From Humulus lupulus (taxonomy: Eukaryota; Streptophyta; Magnoliopsida; Rosales; Cannabaceae), in contig NC_084796.1 of assembly GCF_963169125.1 (NCBI RefSeq), forward strand, positions 211,175,948-211,239,947: a stretch of DNA of 64,000 nucleotides, read 5' to 3'. The notes beneath the pieces were generated by a model. It saw only the letters and a program-made list of their open reading frames with translations. It searched no databases and had not been told where the DNA came from. Below, piece by piece: positions 21,474-32,647 of this stretch (positions are counted from its first letter, which is position 1; every line of letters begins with the position of its first letter). Made by a program: the position numbers and the translations under genes.

Positions 21474-24279
21474 ATGGCAACAGGCGTTACGTTCCATTCT
21501 GAAGAAGAGGTCAATAGGGCCCCTATCGTCGTTTCTGGAACCCAGACGCCCAAGGGCAACAGGTGGGAAATGGACGCGATGCCCAACCTGTTCCGGAACT
21601 ACCGAATGATGCTGCTCCTAGAGCAGGGTCTGGGCATTGAATCAACTCCTGGACTCTTTCACAACTGCATGGCCAGGATCGAGGAGCGGGCACATACGTC
21701 CGTGGAAGGATTCGGGGCCTGGAGTGCCGGTCACATCAGCGCGGGAGCTACTCTCCCACTTCACAACTATTTCATGCGGTTCTTGACGTACGTGGGAATT
21801 GCGCCATTCCAGCTTCTGCCTCAAGCGTACTGGCTACTTGCTGGATGGCGGGTGTTTTTCCTCGCGAAGGAGGTCGCGGAGCTCACCCGTGCGGAGATCC
21901 TGTACTTCTACAAGCTGGAGCCGCAGGTCAACGTCAAGGACAAGACTCTGGACGGCTTTTATAGACTGAAGCTGCGGAGTGGCTACCCCGCTCCTACCAG
22001 CTCCTGGAGGCATCCCCCGGACGTCAGGCATTACTGGTTCCTGACGTCCGGGTTCCTCGTGGACAAGAACCCCACGCTGCTGCTGGACTTCCAGCGAGTG
22101 GGTAAGTATTATCCTGGTCCTTTCTTTTACTCCTTATCCTTTTTAGTCATCTCTTATCGTATCTTCTAGGTGGCAGGGCCTTTCTCTCAAACTCCTCTTA
22201 CCGAGTTCATCATGGAAAGGAGGAGGTTTTACTCTGAGTTGAGCGCAGAGGATCTGGATGTGGGCGGCTATGTCACGAACGACAATCTCCAACTGGTCGA
22301 GACGCTCGCGCCCACCCAGACCATTGTTATCCCGAACCTTCGGGGCATCCCCTACGAGAAGAATGTAGACGTCCGGGAGCAGTTGGCCCTGGATCACATT
22401 GCCAGTATGGAAAGAGTGGCGCGAGCCAACGCGGCCCGGCACAAGAAGGACCAGGTCCCGACAGAGGCGGCCACCTCAGAGGAGCTAGAGGAGCTCTTTG
22501 AAGATGCCCTACCAAACGTTGGGACTCCCAGGGCTAGCGTATCGGGGCGAGGTAACTCCCCTTTAATCTTAACTTATGCTCCCCGAGTCGGGGACTTAGC
22601 TAGGGATAGGCTAGTACCCCCGGGCCCCGCGTTTGGGGCCGATGGGGAGATGAGACCTTCAGTTCCTGTCCCCGTAGGCTCGGAGGTCCTCATGTTCTTA
22701 TCCGGGTTCCTCCAGTACGGGGGCTTCCTGAACCCGGACGACATAGGGGATCGGGTCCATTCATTCGCTTTAGAGGAATTGAGTCACGCCCGGGGCCTAC
22801 AAGAGGGTTCGTCCCGGGTCATTTCTAACTTTGATTTACGTGTTTTCATCTGTTTGGTTTATCGTCCTAACTCCTTTTTTTGTACTTTTGCAGGGGACTC
22901 CGATATGTCAACCCCTGCCAGCGAAATGAGGCGGCTCATCAAGGACAGGGCGGCCAAGAAGAACAGTGAGGTGATGGGCCCGGAGCCCCACCCTACCAAT
23001 GAACTGTCCGGGACGGAGCTCCGTCCCGGCGAAGGAGTTTTGGCCTCGGTCCCACTCCAGGCCGTGGAGCCTGAAGTAGTCTCCACCTTCGCCCAACCCC
23101 CCGTGATTGACTTGGAGGCGGGCACGGCGGTCAGCCGGAGCTCGGGGAAGAGGGGCCCGGATGCTGGCACCGTAAAGGGCAACACCAGGAAGAGGCCCTG
23201 GACGAGGCAAGCTGGCTCGGCTGAAGAGTCACATGGTGAGAGTCGGCTGGCCGCGAAGGAAATCCCTGCACTGCCTGTTCTCCCCATATGCCCGACTCTT
23301 CCCGAGGAGGGGGAGTCAGCTCTGCGGGATGAGCAATCCCGGCTGATCAACCGGACCTGGGAAAACGGCCGGTGCTGGAGGGATGAAACTTACAAGGCCC
23401 TGACGATCCGTTGTCAGGTTGAATTCGCGAAGCATCCTACCGAGTTCAGCGCTCCTCAGCCGATCATGGATCGGCCAGCCGCCGAAGCGGGCTTCTGCCC
23501 TAAACTCAGCCAGGACACGGCCCCCCTGGCGGCTGACCTGCTAGACCAGGTAGGGAGCGCCATGTCCAACCTCCAGCTCAAGAGGTACGCCACGATAGCC
23601 AACCCAGACGTACTGTTCATCTCCCAGGCGCTCCGCCACCAGGCCACCGCGGTAACTTTCATTCTTCTTACATTCCTTCCCTTGCTTGTTGACAAGGGTT
23701 TTATTTTCTAACTTTTCTTTGCTCCAGGTTGACCTGTTGTCCCAAAGGAGTGCCGATCTGGTGGTCGAGCTGGCCATAAAGATGGAGACAGCCAAGCTGG
23801 AGTTGGAGGCGGCCGTGAATCAGAGGGAGGCCGCCAAGGAGGCTCTTGGCCAGGAGGTGGCCCGTGCCTAGGCAGAAGTTGCTCGTGCAAAGAGAGAGCG
23901 CGAGGAGCTCGACCGCGCCAAGGCCGGGTTGGAAGAGGAATTTTCCCGAAAATTGAAGGAGGCCGATGAACGGGCGACACTTTTGGAGGTGGCCCCGGCT
24001 CAGTCCGTCTTGGATAAGGAGGAGATCCAGGCCTTGAAGGTCCGAGTCTGCGAACTGGGCGATTCTCTGCTTCAGGAGAAGGTGGCGCACGAAACCACCC
24101 ATCGCGAAAAGGAGGAGGCCGAGGGCCTATTGGATGTCACCTTTAACGAGGCCATCTACATGGCCTGGTGCAAGGACAAGAGTATGAACCTCCTTGTCTC
24201 CCCTGATCCGGAATCGAAGCGGGCCGAGTTCGAGGCCAAGGAGAGGGAGGATGCGGACCTCCGAGCGGATGAGCAGTAG
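21474..24279 (+). pseudogene. Antisense spliced gene of the Tat element (Transposase_28-like, coiled coil)
   Basis: This gene runs opposite to gag-pol. Predicted exons are 21474-22100, 22177-22550, 22893-23647 and 23728-24279. The joins keep frame: the introns start GTAAGT, GTAACT and GTAACT and end GGCAG, TGCAG and CCAG. The N-terminal part (LPLHNYFMRFLTYVG, FQLLPQAYWLLAGW) resembles the domain Pfam calls putative gypsy type transposon (Transposase_28). The middle is Pro/Glu-rich and disordered. The end is a long Glu/Lys/Ala coiled coil (LELEAAVNQREAAKEALGQE, EEFSRKLKEADERA). A TAG at 23869-23871 interrupts the coiled coil in frame. Antisense extra ORFs are known from some Tat elements; their role is unknown. 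Confidence 0.65.
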
Positions 24280-24598
24280 GCCGGAACCCCGACCTTGTAA
24301 TTTTATTAGTGTTTTTGGCTTGTAATTAAATTTAGAACACTGCTACCTTCTCTGGTTTTTATGTAGGCTTCCTTCCGTTGTTCTAAGTAGAATTTTTATT
24401 ATGTTGCCGCGATTAATTGATTGTGAGGGTTTAGTTCTGGTTCCAACGGCCTGGACTAGACCCAACGACTTAACTCTCCAAGTTTTTAATCCTGGCACCA
24501 AGTCCAGGGCCATTGGGGCTTAGTCTAACTTGGAGCTTTGTTATCCTTTTATCAGTTTTAGGCCATGGCTTTGCCCTGGGGCAAACCGGATGCTTCTA
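24280..24598. other. Spacer after the antisense gene, no gene
   Basis: Contains AT-rich stretches just after the antisense gene's stop (GTAATTTTATTAG, GTAATTAAATTTAG) that could serve as its 3' end, then enters the 61-bp array. The long plus-strand ORFs from 24530 and 24565 are products of the repeat. Confidence 0.4.
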
Positions 24599-25057
24599 TC
24601 TCCCGGACATCAATTGTCCGAACTAGACGAGCCTTGGGCCCGGTTCTCTTTGTATTTTATACCCCCGGACATCGTTCGTCCGTGGTGGGACCGGCCTTGG
24701 GCTCGGTCCTCTTTATTTTATACCCACGGATGTCGTTCGTCCGGGGTGGGACCGGCCTTGGGCTCGGTCCTCTTTGTTTTATACCCCCGGACATCGTTCG
24801 TCCGGAGTGGGACCGGCCTTGGGCTCGGTCCGCTTTGTTTTATACCCCCGGACGTCGTTCGTCCGGGGTGGGACCGGCCTTGGACTCGGTCCTCTTTGTT
24901 TTATACCCCCGGACATCGTTCGTCCGGGGTGGGACCGACCTTGGGCTCGGTCCTCTTTATTTTATACCCCCGGACGTCGTTCGTCCGGGGTGGGACCGAC
25001 CTTGGGCTTGGTCTTCTTCGTTTTATACCCCCGAACATCATTCGTCCGGGGTGGGAC
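24599..25057. repeat. 61-bp tandem repeat array, about seven and a half copies
   Basis: After one diverged copy near 24599, units start at 24661, 24722, 24783, 24844, 24905, 24966 and 25027 (last partial), an exact 61-bp period. Each unit holds two inverted repeats able to form hairpins: CGGAC-7 nt-GTCCG and GGACC-12 nt-GGTCC. The period is not a multiple of three, so all three frames stay open and give overlapping spurious ORFs. Such arrays between pol and the 3' LTR are known in Tat/Ogre elements as seeds of satellite DNA. Confidence 0.95.
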
Positions 25058-25288
25058 CGTGGGGTTTGCGTCGCCCGGACCTTGGTGGTCCGAGCCTTTG
25101 CTTACACCCGGGATACCCCCCGGAAGTGAGCGGAGACGGGTCTAGGGTCACTTGAGAAAAATTAGCATGGATTTTCACAATATTTCTTTATGACGTTTTG
25201 CACACGTCATTTTCATTGTTTGAAAAAGGTTCGCCCTGAGGCGTACATTGCTTACAACGAAAACGTTAAATTTGGAAAGGCTCCCTGA

Positions 25289-26522
25289 CTATTGATAGTA
25301 TTTACGGAGATGCTCCGCATTCCAGGCTCGCGGGACTTCCGAGCCATCGAGCCGCTTTAAGCGGTATGTTTTGGGGCACACCTCATGCTGGACCTCGTAT
25401 GGCCCCTCCCAATTTGGGCCTAGAACCCCCACTCCCGGATCTTGAGTAGCAGGGAAGACTCTTCGCAAGACCAAGCCGCCGGTTTCAAACTTACGGCTCT
25501 TGACTTTGGAGTTGAAATGTCGCGCGATCTTGCCTTGGTACATCTTCAGCTGCACCTGTGACTCTTCCCGGATCTCTTCGATGAGATCTAGTGATTCTTG
25601 GAGTAAGGCATGGTTCTGGGTGGGATCATACGTGTCACGTCGGTGGGACGGGACAGTCCTCTCGATTGGGATGATGGCTTCGCATCCATAGACCATAGAG
25701 TAGGGGGTGTGTCCGGTTGACGTCCGCTCGGTCGTCCGGTAACCCATAGTACGCGGGGCAGTTCCTCGGGCCATTTGCTCTTGCAAGCCTGGAGCTTTTT
25801 CTTCAGTGTCCCCTTTAGGATTTTGTTCACAGCTTCTGCCTGCCCATTTTCCTGGGGTCTGGCAACCGCGGAGAAGCTCTTCACTATACCATGCCTTTCG
25901 CAAAAATCCGTGAAGTGGGCGCTGTCGAACTGCTTCCCGTTGTCGGACACGATTTTGTAGGGGAGGCCATACCGACACACTATGTTATTGATGACGAAAT
26001 CTAAGGCCTTTTTGGAAGTGATCGTGTTCATGGGCTCCGCCTCAACCCACTTCGTGTAATAGTCCACGGCCACGATGGCATACTTTACCCCTCCTTTTCC
26101 GGTTGGGAGAGATCCGACGAGATCAATCCCCCACACTGCGAAAGGCCAGGGGCTATTCATCAAGGTTATCTCTGTCAGGGGGGGGCCCGTGGGACCTTCG
26201 CGTACCTCTGGCACTGTTCACACTTGCGGACGTAGTCAATACAGTCTTTTTTCATGGTTGGCCAGAAGTATCCTTGGCGCAGGATCTTCTTGGATAGGCT
26301 GGGCCCGGCAGTGTGATCTCCGCAAAACCCTTCATGCACCTCATGCATGATGGTGCTCAACTCAGTCCCGGACACGCACCTGAGGTAAGGCATGGACAGA
26401 CCTCGGCGGTATAGTTTTCCGTCCATCATGACGTATTGGTGGACTTGGTATTGGAGTTTCCTGGCGGCGGCCCGGTCGCTTGGAACTTCCCCGGTAGACA
26501 GGTAGCAGATGAGCGATCCCAT
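25289..26522 (-). pseudogene. Tat element integrase
   Basis: The frame 26522-26175 carries the integrase zinc-binding region (HEVHEGFCGDHTAG, YFWPTMKKDC, CEQCQRYA: an HHCC arrangement). 26214-25588 carries the catalytic core (WGIDLVG, YAIVAVDYYTKWVEAEP, YGLPYKIVSDNGKQF, SFSAVARPQENGQAEAVNK; the D, D, E residues are visible). A frameshift near 25740 moves into 25289-25700 (HTPYSMVYGCEAIIPIE, then GLVLRRV, NWEGPYEV, RAWNAEHLRKYY) up to the stop. A second frame change lies near 26190. There is no chromodomain, as expected for Tat. Confidence 0.9.
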
Positions 26523-27851
26523 CTAGGAAAGGGAGTGGTCGACGGTGTGGATGGCGGGGGCCCTGATGCGCAGGACGGGGAGATGGTTGATGGGGACCAG
26601 TCCGGCCAGCTCAGCCTCGGTATCGGTGGCCAGCATTGCAAGTGTATCCGCAAAGACATTCTGCTCCCGGGGGATTTGGCAGATGGAATGTGCTGCGAAT
26701 GCCTGTAGCATTTCCCTCGTTTGAGTCATGTAGGCCGCCATTCTCTCGCCTTTAGTCTGATTTTCTCCCGAGATTTGTCTGACAACTAGATGGGAATCGC
26801 TGTAAATTTCCAGGTTCGCTGCCCCTACCTCCCGGGCCAAGCGCAGGCCGGCTAGGACAGCTTCATGCTCCGCTTCGTTATTTGACGCCTTGAAATGGAA
26901 ACGAAGGGCATTTTGCAACTGGTGTCCTTGCGGTGATACCAAGATGATCCCAGCCCCAGCCCCGTTCTCATTCGAGGCTCCGTCCATGAAGACTTTCCAT
27001 AAGGGCACCGAGGGGGCTTCGGGAATATCGTCTTCCGGAGGCGTGCCGGAACATTCAACAATGAAATCGGCCAGGGCTTGTCCCTTGATGGACACCCTGG
27101 GGACGTAGGATACATCGAACTGGTTTAGTTCCATGGCCCACTTCAGGAGTCTTCCCGATGACTCGGGCTTCTGTAACACCTGCCGCAGGGGATGGTTGGT
27201 TAGGACCTTTATGGCGTGGGCCTGAAAGTAAGGTCGAAGCTTTCGGGATGCCATCAGCAGGCAGAAAGTCAGCTTTTCGATCAATGGGTATCGAGACTCA
27301 ACATCCAGTAATCTCTTGCTCACATAGTATACCGGGAGCTGTGTCCTTTCTTCCTCTCGCACCAACGCGGTGCTGATCGCGTGCTCGGTCACGGCCAGGT
27401 ATAGATACAGGGGCTCCACCTCTATCGGTTTCGCCAGGATTGGGGCTTTGGCCAAGTGTTCTTTCAACTTTCGAAAGGCCTCTTCACATTCAGGTGACCA
27501 CTCAAAACGTTGGCTTCCCCGAAGGACGTTGAAGAACGGGACGCACTTGTCCGTGGCTTTAGAAACGAAACGGCTCAAAGCGGCTATTCGCCCCATCAGA
27601 CTTTGCACGTCCTTGTGCTTCCGAGGAGAGTCCATGTCGATCAGTGCCTTGATCTTACCTGGATTGGCTTCTATTCCCCGGAAACTAACTATGAAGCCCA
27701 GGAACTTCCCGGAAGCTACGCCGAAAGTGCACTTTTTGGGATTCAGCTTCATCCCGTACTTCCAGATGACTGTGAAAGCCTCCGCCAGATCATCTGAATG
27801 GTTCCGGGACGTCTTGGACTTGACCAGCATATCGTCAATGTATACCTCCAT
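26523..27851 (-). pseudogene. Tat element reverse transcriptase C-half plus two RNase H domains
   Basis: An uninterrupted 442-codon frame starts with the RT catalytic box VYIDDMLVKSK and runs through the thumb/connection (LNPKKCTFGVASGKFLGFIV) into a first, degraded RNase H (LYLYLAVTEHAIS, YYVSKRL, RYPLIEKL). A second, archaeal-type RNase H follows (KVFMDGASNENGAGAGIIL, NNEAEHEAVLAGLRLA, IYSDSHLVVRQISGE, REQNVFADTLA), with the D-E-D-D residues in place. The dual RNase H is diagnostic for the Tat lineage. It ends at a TAG just before the integrase region. Confidence 0.92.
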
Positions 27852-27854
27852 GTT

Positions 27855-29260
27855 TCACCCCAACTGGGCCCGAAACATCCGATTGACAAGCCTTTGGTAA
27901 GTTGCTCCAGCATTCTTCAGTCCGAAAGACATGACTATGTAGCAGTAGATTCCCTTGTCGGTCTGGAAAATGGTGTGCTCCTAGTCTGCCACATGCATAG
28001 AGATCTGATTGTAGCCGAGTATTCGTCCATGAAGCTCAAGATCTCGTATCCAGATGTAGCGTCCACCATTTGGTCGATCCGGGGGAGCGGGAAACAGTCC
28101 TTCGGACAGGCTTTATTGAGGTCCGTGAAGTCAATGCACGTTCTCCAGGTCCCGTTCGATTTTGGCACCAAGACGGGATTGGCCAGCCACACGGGGTACA
28201 CCGCCTCGCGTATCAAGTTGATGGAAGACAGCTTCTCAACCTCCAGCTTAAGGGCCTCGGCCCTCTCAGTCCCCAAAGGCCTGTGCTTCTGGCGGACCGG
28301 GGTCGCGTTTGGGTCAATACTTAATGCATGGCAAATGATATTGCGGTCGATCCCGGTCATGTCGGAGTGGGACCAGGCCAGAAGGTCCTGGTTTCCCTTG
28401 ACTTGGGCGATGAAGGCGGCCCAAATGTCTGCCGGCAGTCTTTTTCCGACTTGGATGATCCGGGTCGGATCAGTTTCGCTGATGCACACCTCTTCTATCT
28501 CGTCCATTGGTTCCAGGACGCGGTCGTCCCCTATCCGTGGGTCCAGGTCATCCTCGCCCTGGACCAGCCTCTCAGCAGGCGGGAGGGGAATTGGTTCGAC
28601 GAAGCCCTCAACAGGCTCTTCCAGGACCATGTATATGGGCCGGGCCGACACGTGGTAGCATTTTCGGGCGCTCTTCTGGTCTCCCCGGACGGTCCCTACC
28701 CCTCCGTTGTCGCATGGGAACTTCATGCAAAGATGGCGGATGGAGGTGATGGCCCCGAACTCAACCAGTGCAAGCCGGCCAAATATGACGTTGTAAGCGG
28801 TGGGGCAGTCCACCATTACAAAGGTGCAGAACTTGAACGAGAGCTGCAATTCACTCCCCAGCGTAACAGGCAGCTGGATCTTTCCCATGGGGAGAAGTGC
28901 ATCTCCGTTGAAGCAGTAAATCTGGGTCGGGCACGATGCCAGATCCACTTTCGTCAAGTAAATGGCGGTGAAAGCGGGCTTGAACAACAGGTTGACGGAG
29001 CTTCCGTCGTCCACCAACACGCGGGACACCAACTTGTTGGCGATTTGAGCATCTATGACCAGCGGGTCGTGGTGCAAAAAGTGGACGTTGCGGGTGTCAT
29101 CCTTCGTGAAGGTGATGGGGAGGTTCATCAACTTAGGGCGTTGAGCCGGAGCCTGGGCAAGGGCACAAACTTCCTGGTCGTGGTCCAGCTTGCTTAGGTA
29201 GCGCTTTAGGTCATTTCTCGATGGCCCTCCCAGGTGAGGTCCACCCGAGATGGTTGCCAC
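27855..29260 (-). pseudogene. Tat element protease and RT N-half
   Basis: The frame 29260-27935 has an aspartic protease (RVLVDDGSSVNLLF: DDGSS instead of the more usual DTGA/DSGS, with YNVIFGR as the second motif). The RT fingers follow (VWLANPVLVPKSNGTWRTC, DFTDLNKACPKDCFPLPRID). Near 28030 the frame shifts, just after the FMDEYS palm motif. The continuing RT sequence (HTIFQTDKGIYCY, SFGLKNAGATY) lies in another frame and has a TAG near 27979 and a TGA near 27858 before the frame carrying IDDM. These lesions abolish RT. Large plus-strand ORFs here (28328-29197 and others) are shadows. Confidence 0.88.
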
Positions 29261-29267
29261 ATGTCTG

Positions 29268-31658
29268 TCAACTCAAGGGGGTGCTGCCCCAGAGGGATAA
29301 GGCCTTCCGGGGCAGGGAACTTGCGCGGCGGGGGCTCCCTGAGGGGCCTGCGCCGGGGGTCCCTGTCCATACCCCCCCTTGGGGGGGGGGGGGGTATGTC
29401 CGAGTCGTTCCCGGGGCCGCGGGTTGACCGGGGCTTGCTGACAGGCCCGGGACTCCCACGGGCATCCTTACCCACTGGTGGAGGTGCCCCAGCTTGATGA
29501 GATTTTCAATCTCATCCTTGAGCTGCCGACATTCATCGATGGTGTGGCCCATATCCTTGTGATAGGCACACCTTTTGCTGGTGTCTCGTGGATTCCTCCC
29601 TCCTTTAAACATGGGGCTAGGCTTCCGGTAGTGAACCGCCCTCTCTGTCGCCAGATAGATGTTTTCCCTGGTGTCCACCAGGTTGGTGTATTCTGAATAT
29701 TGGGGCTCGTAGCCCCTCTTCCCCCTCTTGACCGGCTCGGGCCGATTCTGGCCTTTGCCCGATCGTTTCCCCCGGGAGGGATTCACACTTGCCTCAATCA
29801 CTTCTATTTGTGACTGCTGGGCCCCAACAGGGGCCATGCTGTGTCCTGCCGGCGCGATGCCATAACCGGAGAAGTGGATGGATTAGGCCGGGGCGTATCC
29901 CGAAGTGGCAGGGTCGTACACAGTAGGGGTGTAACTGACTCCGGGTGCGATGGTCGGTCCAGGGGCAATGGGGGGTGCGGTGTAGGACTGCGCCGGGAAT
30001 TGTCCTGCATGTCCCGGAAATGTCTGGGGGACGGGATGATGAGCCGGGGGCCACCCGAAGGCCTGGATCTGGGCTTCCTCCCAGTTGATGAATCCTTGGG
30101 CCCTCCTGATGAACTCTTCCAAGGTGGCGGCCTTGCTACGCTGCATGTCATCCCAAAGGGGGGACCTGGCCCGGATTCCGGACTGTAGTGCCACCAGGCG
30201 CTGTCCGTCGTCTACTTTCGTCTTGGAGGCTTCTTCAGTAAAGCATTGGATGTAGGCCCTCAGTGTCTCCGTGGGGAGTTGCTTAATATTTTCGAGAGCG
30301 CTGATTTGCATATCCATCCTCATGGTGGCCACGAACTGCTTTCGAAACGCTGACTGCAGCCCGGACCAGGATTGGATAGACCCTAGCTTAAGTCTCTTCC
30401 ACCACTCTTCGGCGGGACCGCCCAAAGTGATCTAGAAGCAGAGGCACTTGCCGTCGTCCCTGACATGGGCCACCATCATGAGTCGGTTGTATCGGGACAG
30501 ATGGTCCCTGGGGTCGGTATTTCCAGTATAGGCAGTTAGGGTTGGCATCTTGAACCCCTTGGGGAGTACGGCGTCCAGGATGTGCCTTGCGCAAGGCTCT
30601 TTATCCTTTTCGTCGGAGTCGGTGTCCGCGCCTTCTTGCTTGCGGACCAGGCGATCTGTGGCCTTTTTCAATGCGGCCATCTACTCCATGAGCTGTCTGG
30701 CCGTGCCATCTTCCAGGGGGATTCTCTCGTTCCTCCTGTCGTTGATGTTGTTCCTGAGGTCGCCATCTCGGGGGAGGATCTTTTCCTTGTGGGCCCGCTC
30801 CTTCCGAGCGTTCAGTCCATCGCGTAAGTCTATCCAGGAAGTGTCGTCCCCTGAACTGAGGGCATGACGTTCCGAGCAACGGGGCCTTTCTCGACAGTTC
30901 TTGTTAACCGAGGCACTTGGGTGCAAAGATCTTTCCCGCCCGTCTCGCCCAGGGGCGTGCCAGGGCTATACATTCTGCGGCCGCGTCCCCTGCGGATCGA
31001 TCGGGTGGCCTCGTCCTGGGATGGGGCGCACCTTCTCTTTCCTAGGGAGCGGCCAGGAATGGGTCCCAACTTTTGCGATGGGGGCGGTCTTTTCTCGGGT
31101 CTTTCCACCGGCCTTCTCTCTCTCCCTGCCCGGGTTTCCTGGGGCTGTCTCAAGAAAAGTCTCCGGGGGAGGGGCCGGGCCGGCTCATTCGGGGACCCCG
31201 ACTCGCTCTTGTGGAGCAGGCTGCTGCGCTTCTGGAAGTGGGCCAGTTGCGGGACTAGCCGTCGGACCCTGCGCGGCTATGAGCGCCTGTAGGGCTTGGA
31301 GAGACTCTTGCATCCGTCGATGTGCCTCTGCTTACTCAGCGATCTTGGCTTCCTGATCCAAGACTTGCTGCCTTAGTCTGGTCATCTCCAAGTCGTGCTG
31401 GTCGGGCTCTCCTTCGGGGATCTCAGGATCTGCTGCTTCGTCGTGGTACTCCCCCTCATTTTCCTCTTCATAATATTCCTCCTCGTTCTCTTCTTCGTAT
31501 TCTGTCCCACCCTCGTAGTCCTGTGACTCGCCTTGGTGAGATGTTTGAGGAGGCGCATTCTCGGGTAGATCCTGTGGGATATGCTGTGAAGGCAGCGGGT
31601 CTCTGTTGCCCTGCTCTGGATTGCTAGGGTCGAAGGTGGTGTGTCGTGTGTTCACCAT
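29268..31658 (-). pseudogene. Tat element gag
   Basis: Starts at an ATG at 31658 (MVNTRHTTFDPSN), with a very acidic N-terminal region (repeated EEENEE). The capsid-like part includes PTLTAYTGNTDPRDHLSRYN and, further on, AEEWWKRL and SWSGLQSAFRKQFVA. Near the C-terminus is a zinc-knuckle-like CAYHKDMGHTIDECRQLK. In-frame stops occur at about 31331 (TAA), 30681 (TAG), 30430 (TAG) and 29882 (TAA), so only pieces could be made. A run of 12 C-G pairs at 29377-29395 may be a further slippage site. Confidence 0.85.
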
Positions 31659-31700
31659 TGTAGTAAAGGCCCGACGTTAGCACTAGCTTCCTTCAGCTCT

Positions 31701-31714
31701 CAATGAAAGCACCA
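31701..31714 (-). other. Tat element primer binding site
   Basis: On the minus strand TGGTGCTTTCATTG follows the 5' LTR end (GGTTAACA) after three bases. It is placed where the tRNA primer must anneal. I cannot assign the tRNA with certainty. Confidence 0.6.
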
Positions 31715-31717
31715 AAC

Positions 31718-32647
31718 TGTTAACCGAGATTTTCGGTAACTATATTAATAAATGTTACTTAATGATAATTGTAATGAAAGCTGAAGATTAACACGGGGTT
31801 TTTACGTGGTTGGGGCATTAACTAGCCTTAGTCCACGAGTCTGTAGTATTAGAGCTTGAGAAACCTTTTACAATGGAATTTCCCTCTGTATTTTGACAGG
31901 GTTACTGTATCTCAGATGAAGAGAGATCCCTTTTACAGTGTTCTGTAGCTTATATTTATAGGCTTATGGGAACACTGGGTCTGAGCCGGGTACGACCCGG
32001 GCCCATCGGAGATATGGTTACTCTTGGCCTTTCTAGTGGAGGCCCAATACAAAAGATACAAAATACATGAATTCCAGACCAGCTAAGGCCCAATAAGTTG
32101 ACTCAAGAGCTATATCTCACCCGACAAAATGATGCTTTTGGTCTGGACATTTCGAGTTACGAGGCAGATTCAGGAGACAAGACCAGTCAGAATACTTGGC
32201 AGCACAGACCTGAAACAACGGCGTGCAATCCCGAGGTGGCCTTTTCTGCAGGTGAAAAGTGGGGACAATGCCCACGCGGAGTGGGGCGGCTTCAGGGTCC
32301 AAGACACTTGACCCCTCCAACCGGGGATAAGGTGAGTCGGGTCCGTTTACCTTTGTCCCTCTTCATTTACCACAGGTCGGGACCGTACCAGGGTCTGGGA
32401 CCTGGACGCGTAGGTCGTGGGGGATCCGAATGATCTGTACATCACCCGGACGACCGTCCCAGAGGACGGAACCCAGAGGGCCATGCCGGACCCATCAAAT
32501 GGGCCCAGACATGCACCCTCGGTCCATACCCCTCCCCTTGGACATTTTCCGTACCAAGAGGCCTTGGGCTGGGCCCACATGCTTACATGGCCCCTGACAA
32601 TGGGCCCGGACGAAGGCCCCGAGCCCATGCAGGAAATGGGGATAACA
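31718..32647 (-). repeat. Tat element 5' LTR, 930 bp
   Basis: On the plus strand it runs from TGTTAACCGAG to GGGGATAACA, so the minus-strand LTR is TGTTATCC...GGTTAACA. The inner end abuts the PBS. Bases 32133-32647 match the truncated 3' LTR; 31718-32132 have no counterpart left at the other end. Confidence 0.85.

Larger units (their letters stand above)
19841..32647 (-). mobile_element. Tat-lineage Ty3/gypsy retrotransposon, defective
   Basis: Order on the minus strand: 5' LTR (31718-32647), PBS, gag, protease, RT, RNase H, second (archaeal-type) RNase H, integrase, 61-bp tandem array, a gene on the opposite strand, polypurine tract, truncated 3' LTR (19841-20355). A second RNase H and a long region between pol and the 3' LTR with tandem repeats and an extra ORF mark the Tat lineage. 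Many stops and frameshifts show it is dead. No target duplication can be tested because the left LTR end is lost. Confidence 0.85.

Noticed and set aside
24599..25057. CRISPR-like direct repeats
   Set aside because: The units are head-to-tail with no unique spacers, and the context is a plant retrotransposon.
24530..25155. Three overlapping plus-strand ORFs of 123-199 codons
   Set aside because: They exist only because the 61-bp repeat has no stops and shifts through all three frames; the repeated phrases are the same DNA in different frames.
27370..29197. Large plus-strand ORFs (27370-27900, 27798-28658, 28328-29197)
   Set aside because: They are antisense shadows of Tat pol, which has clear protease, RT and RNase H motifs on the minus strand.
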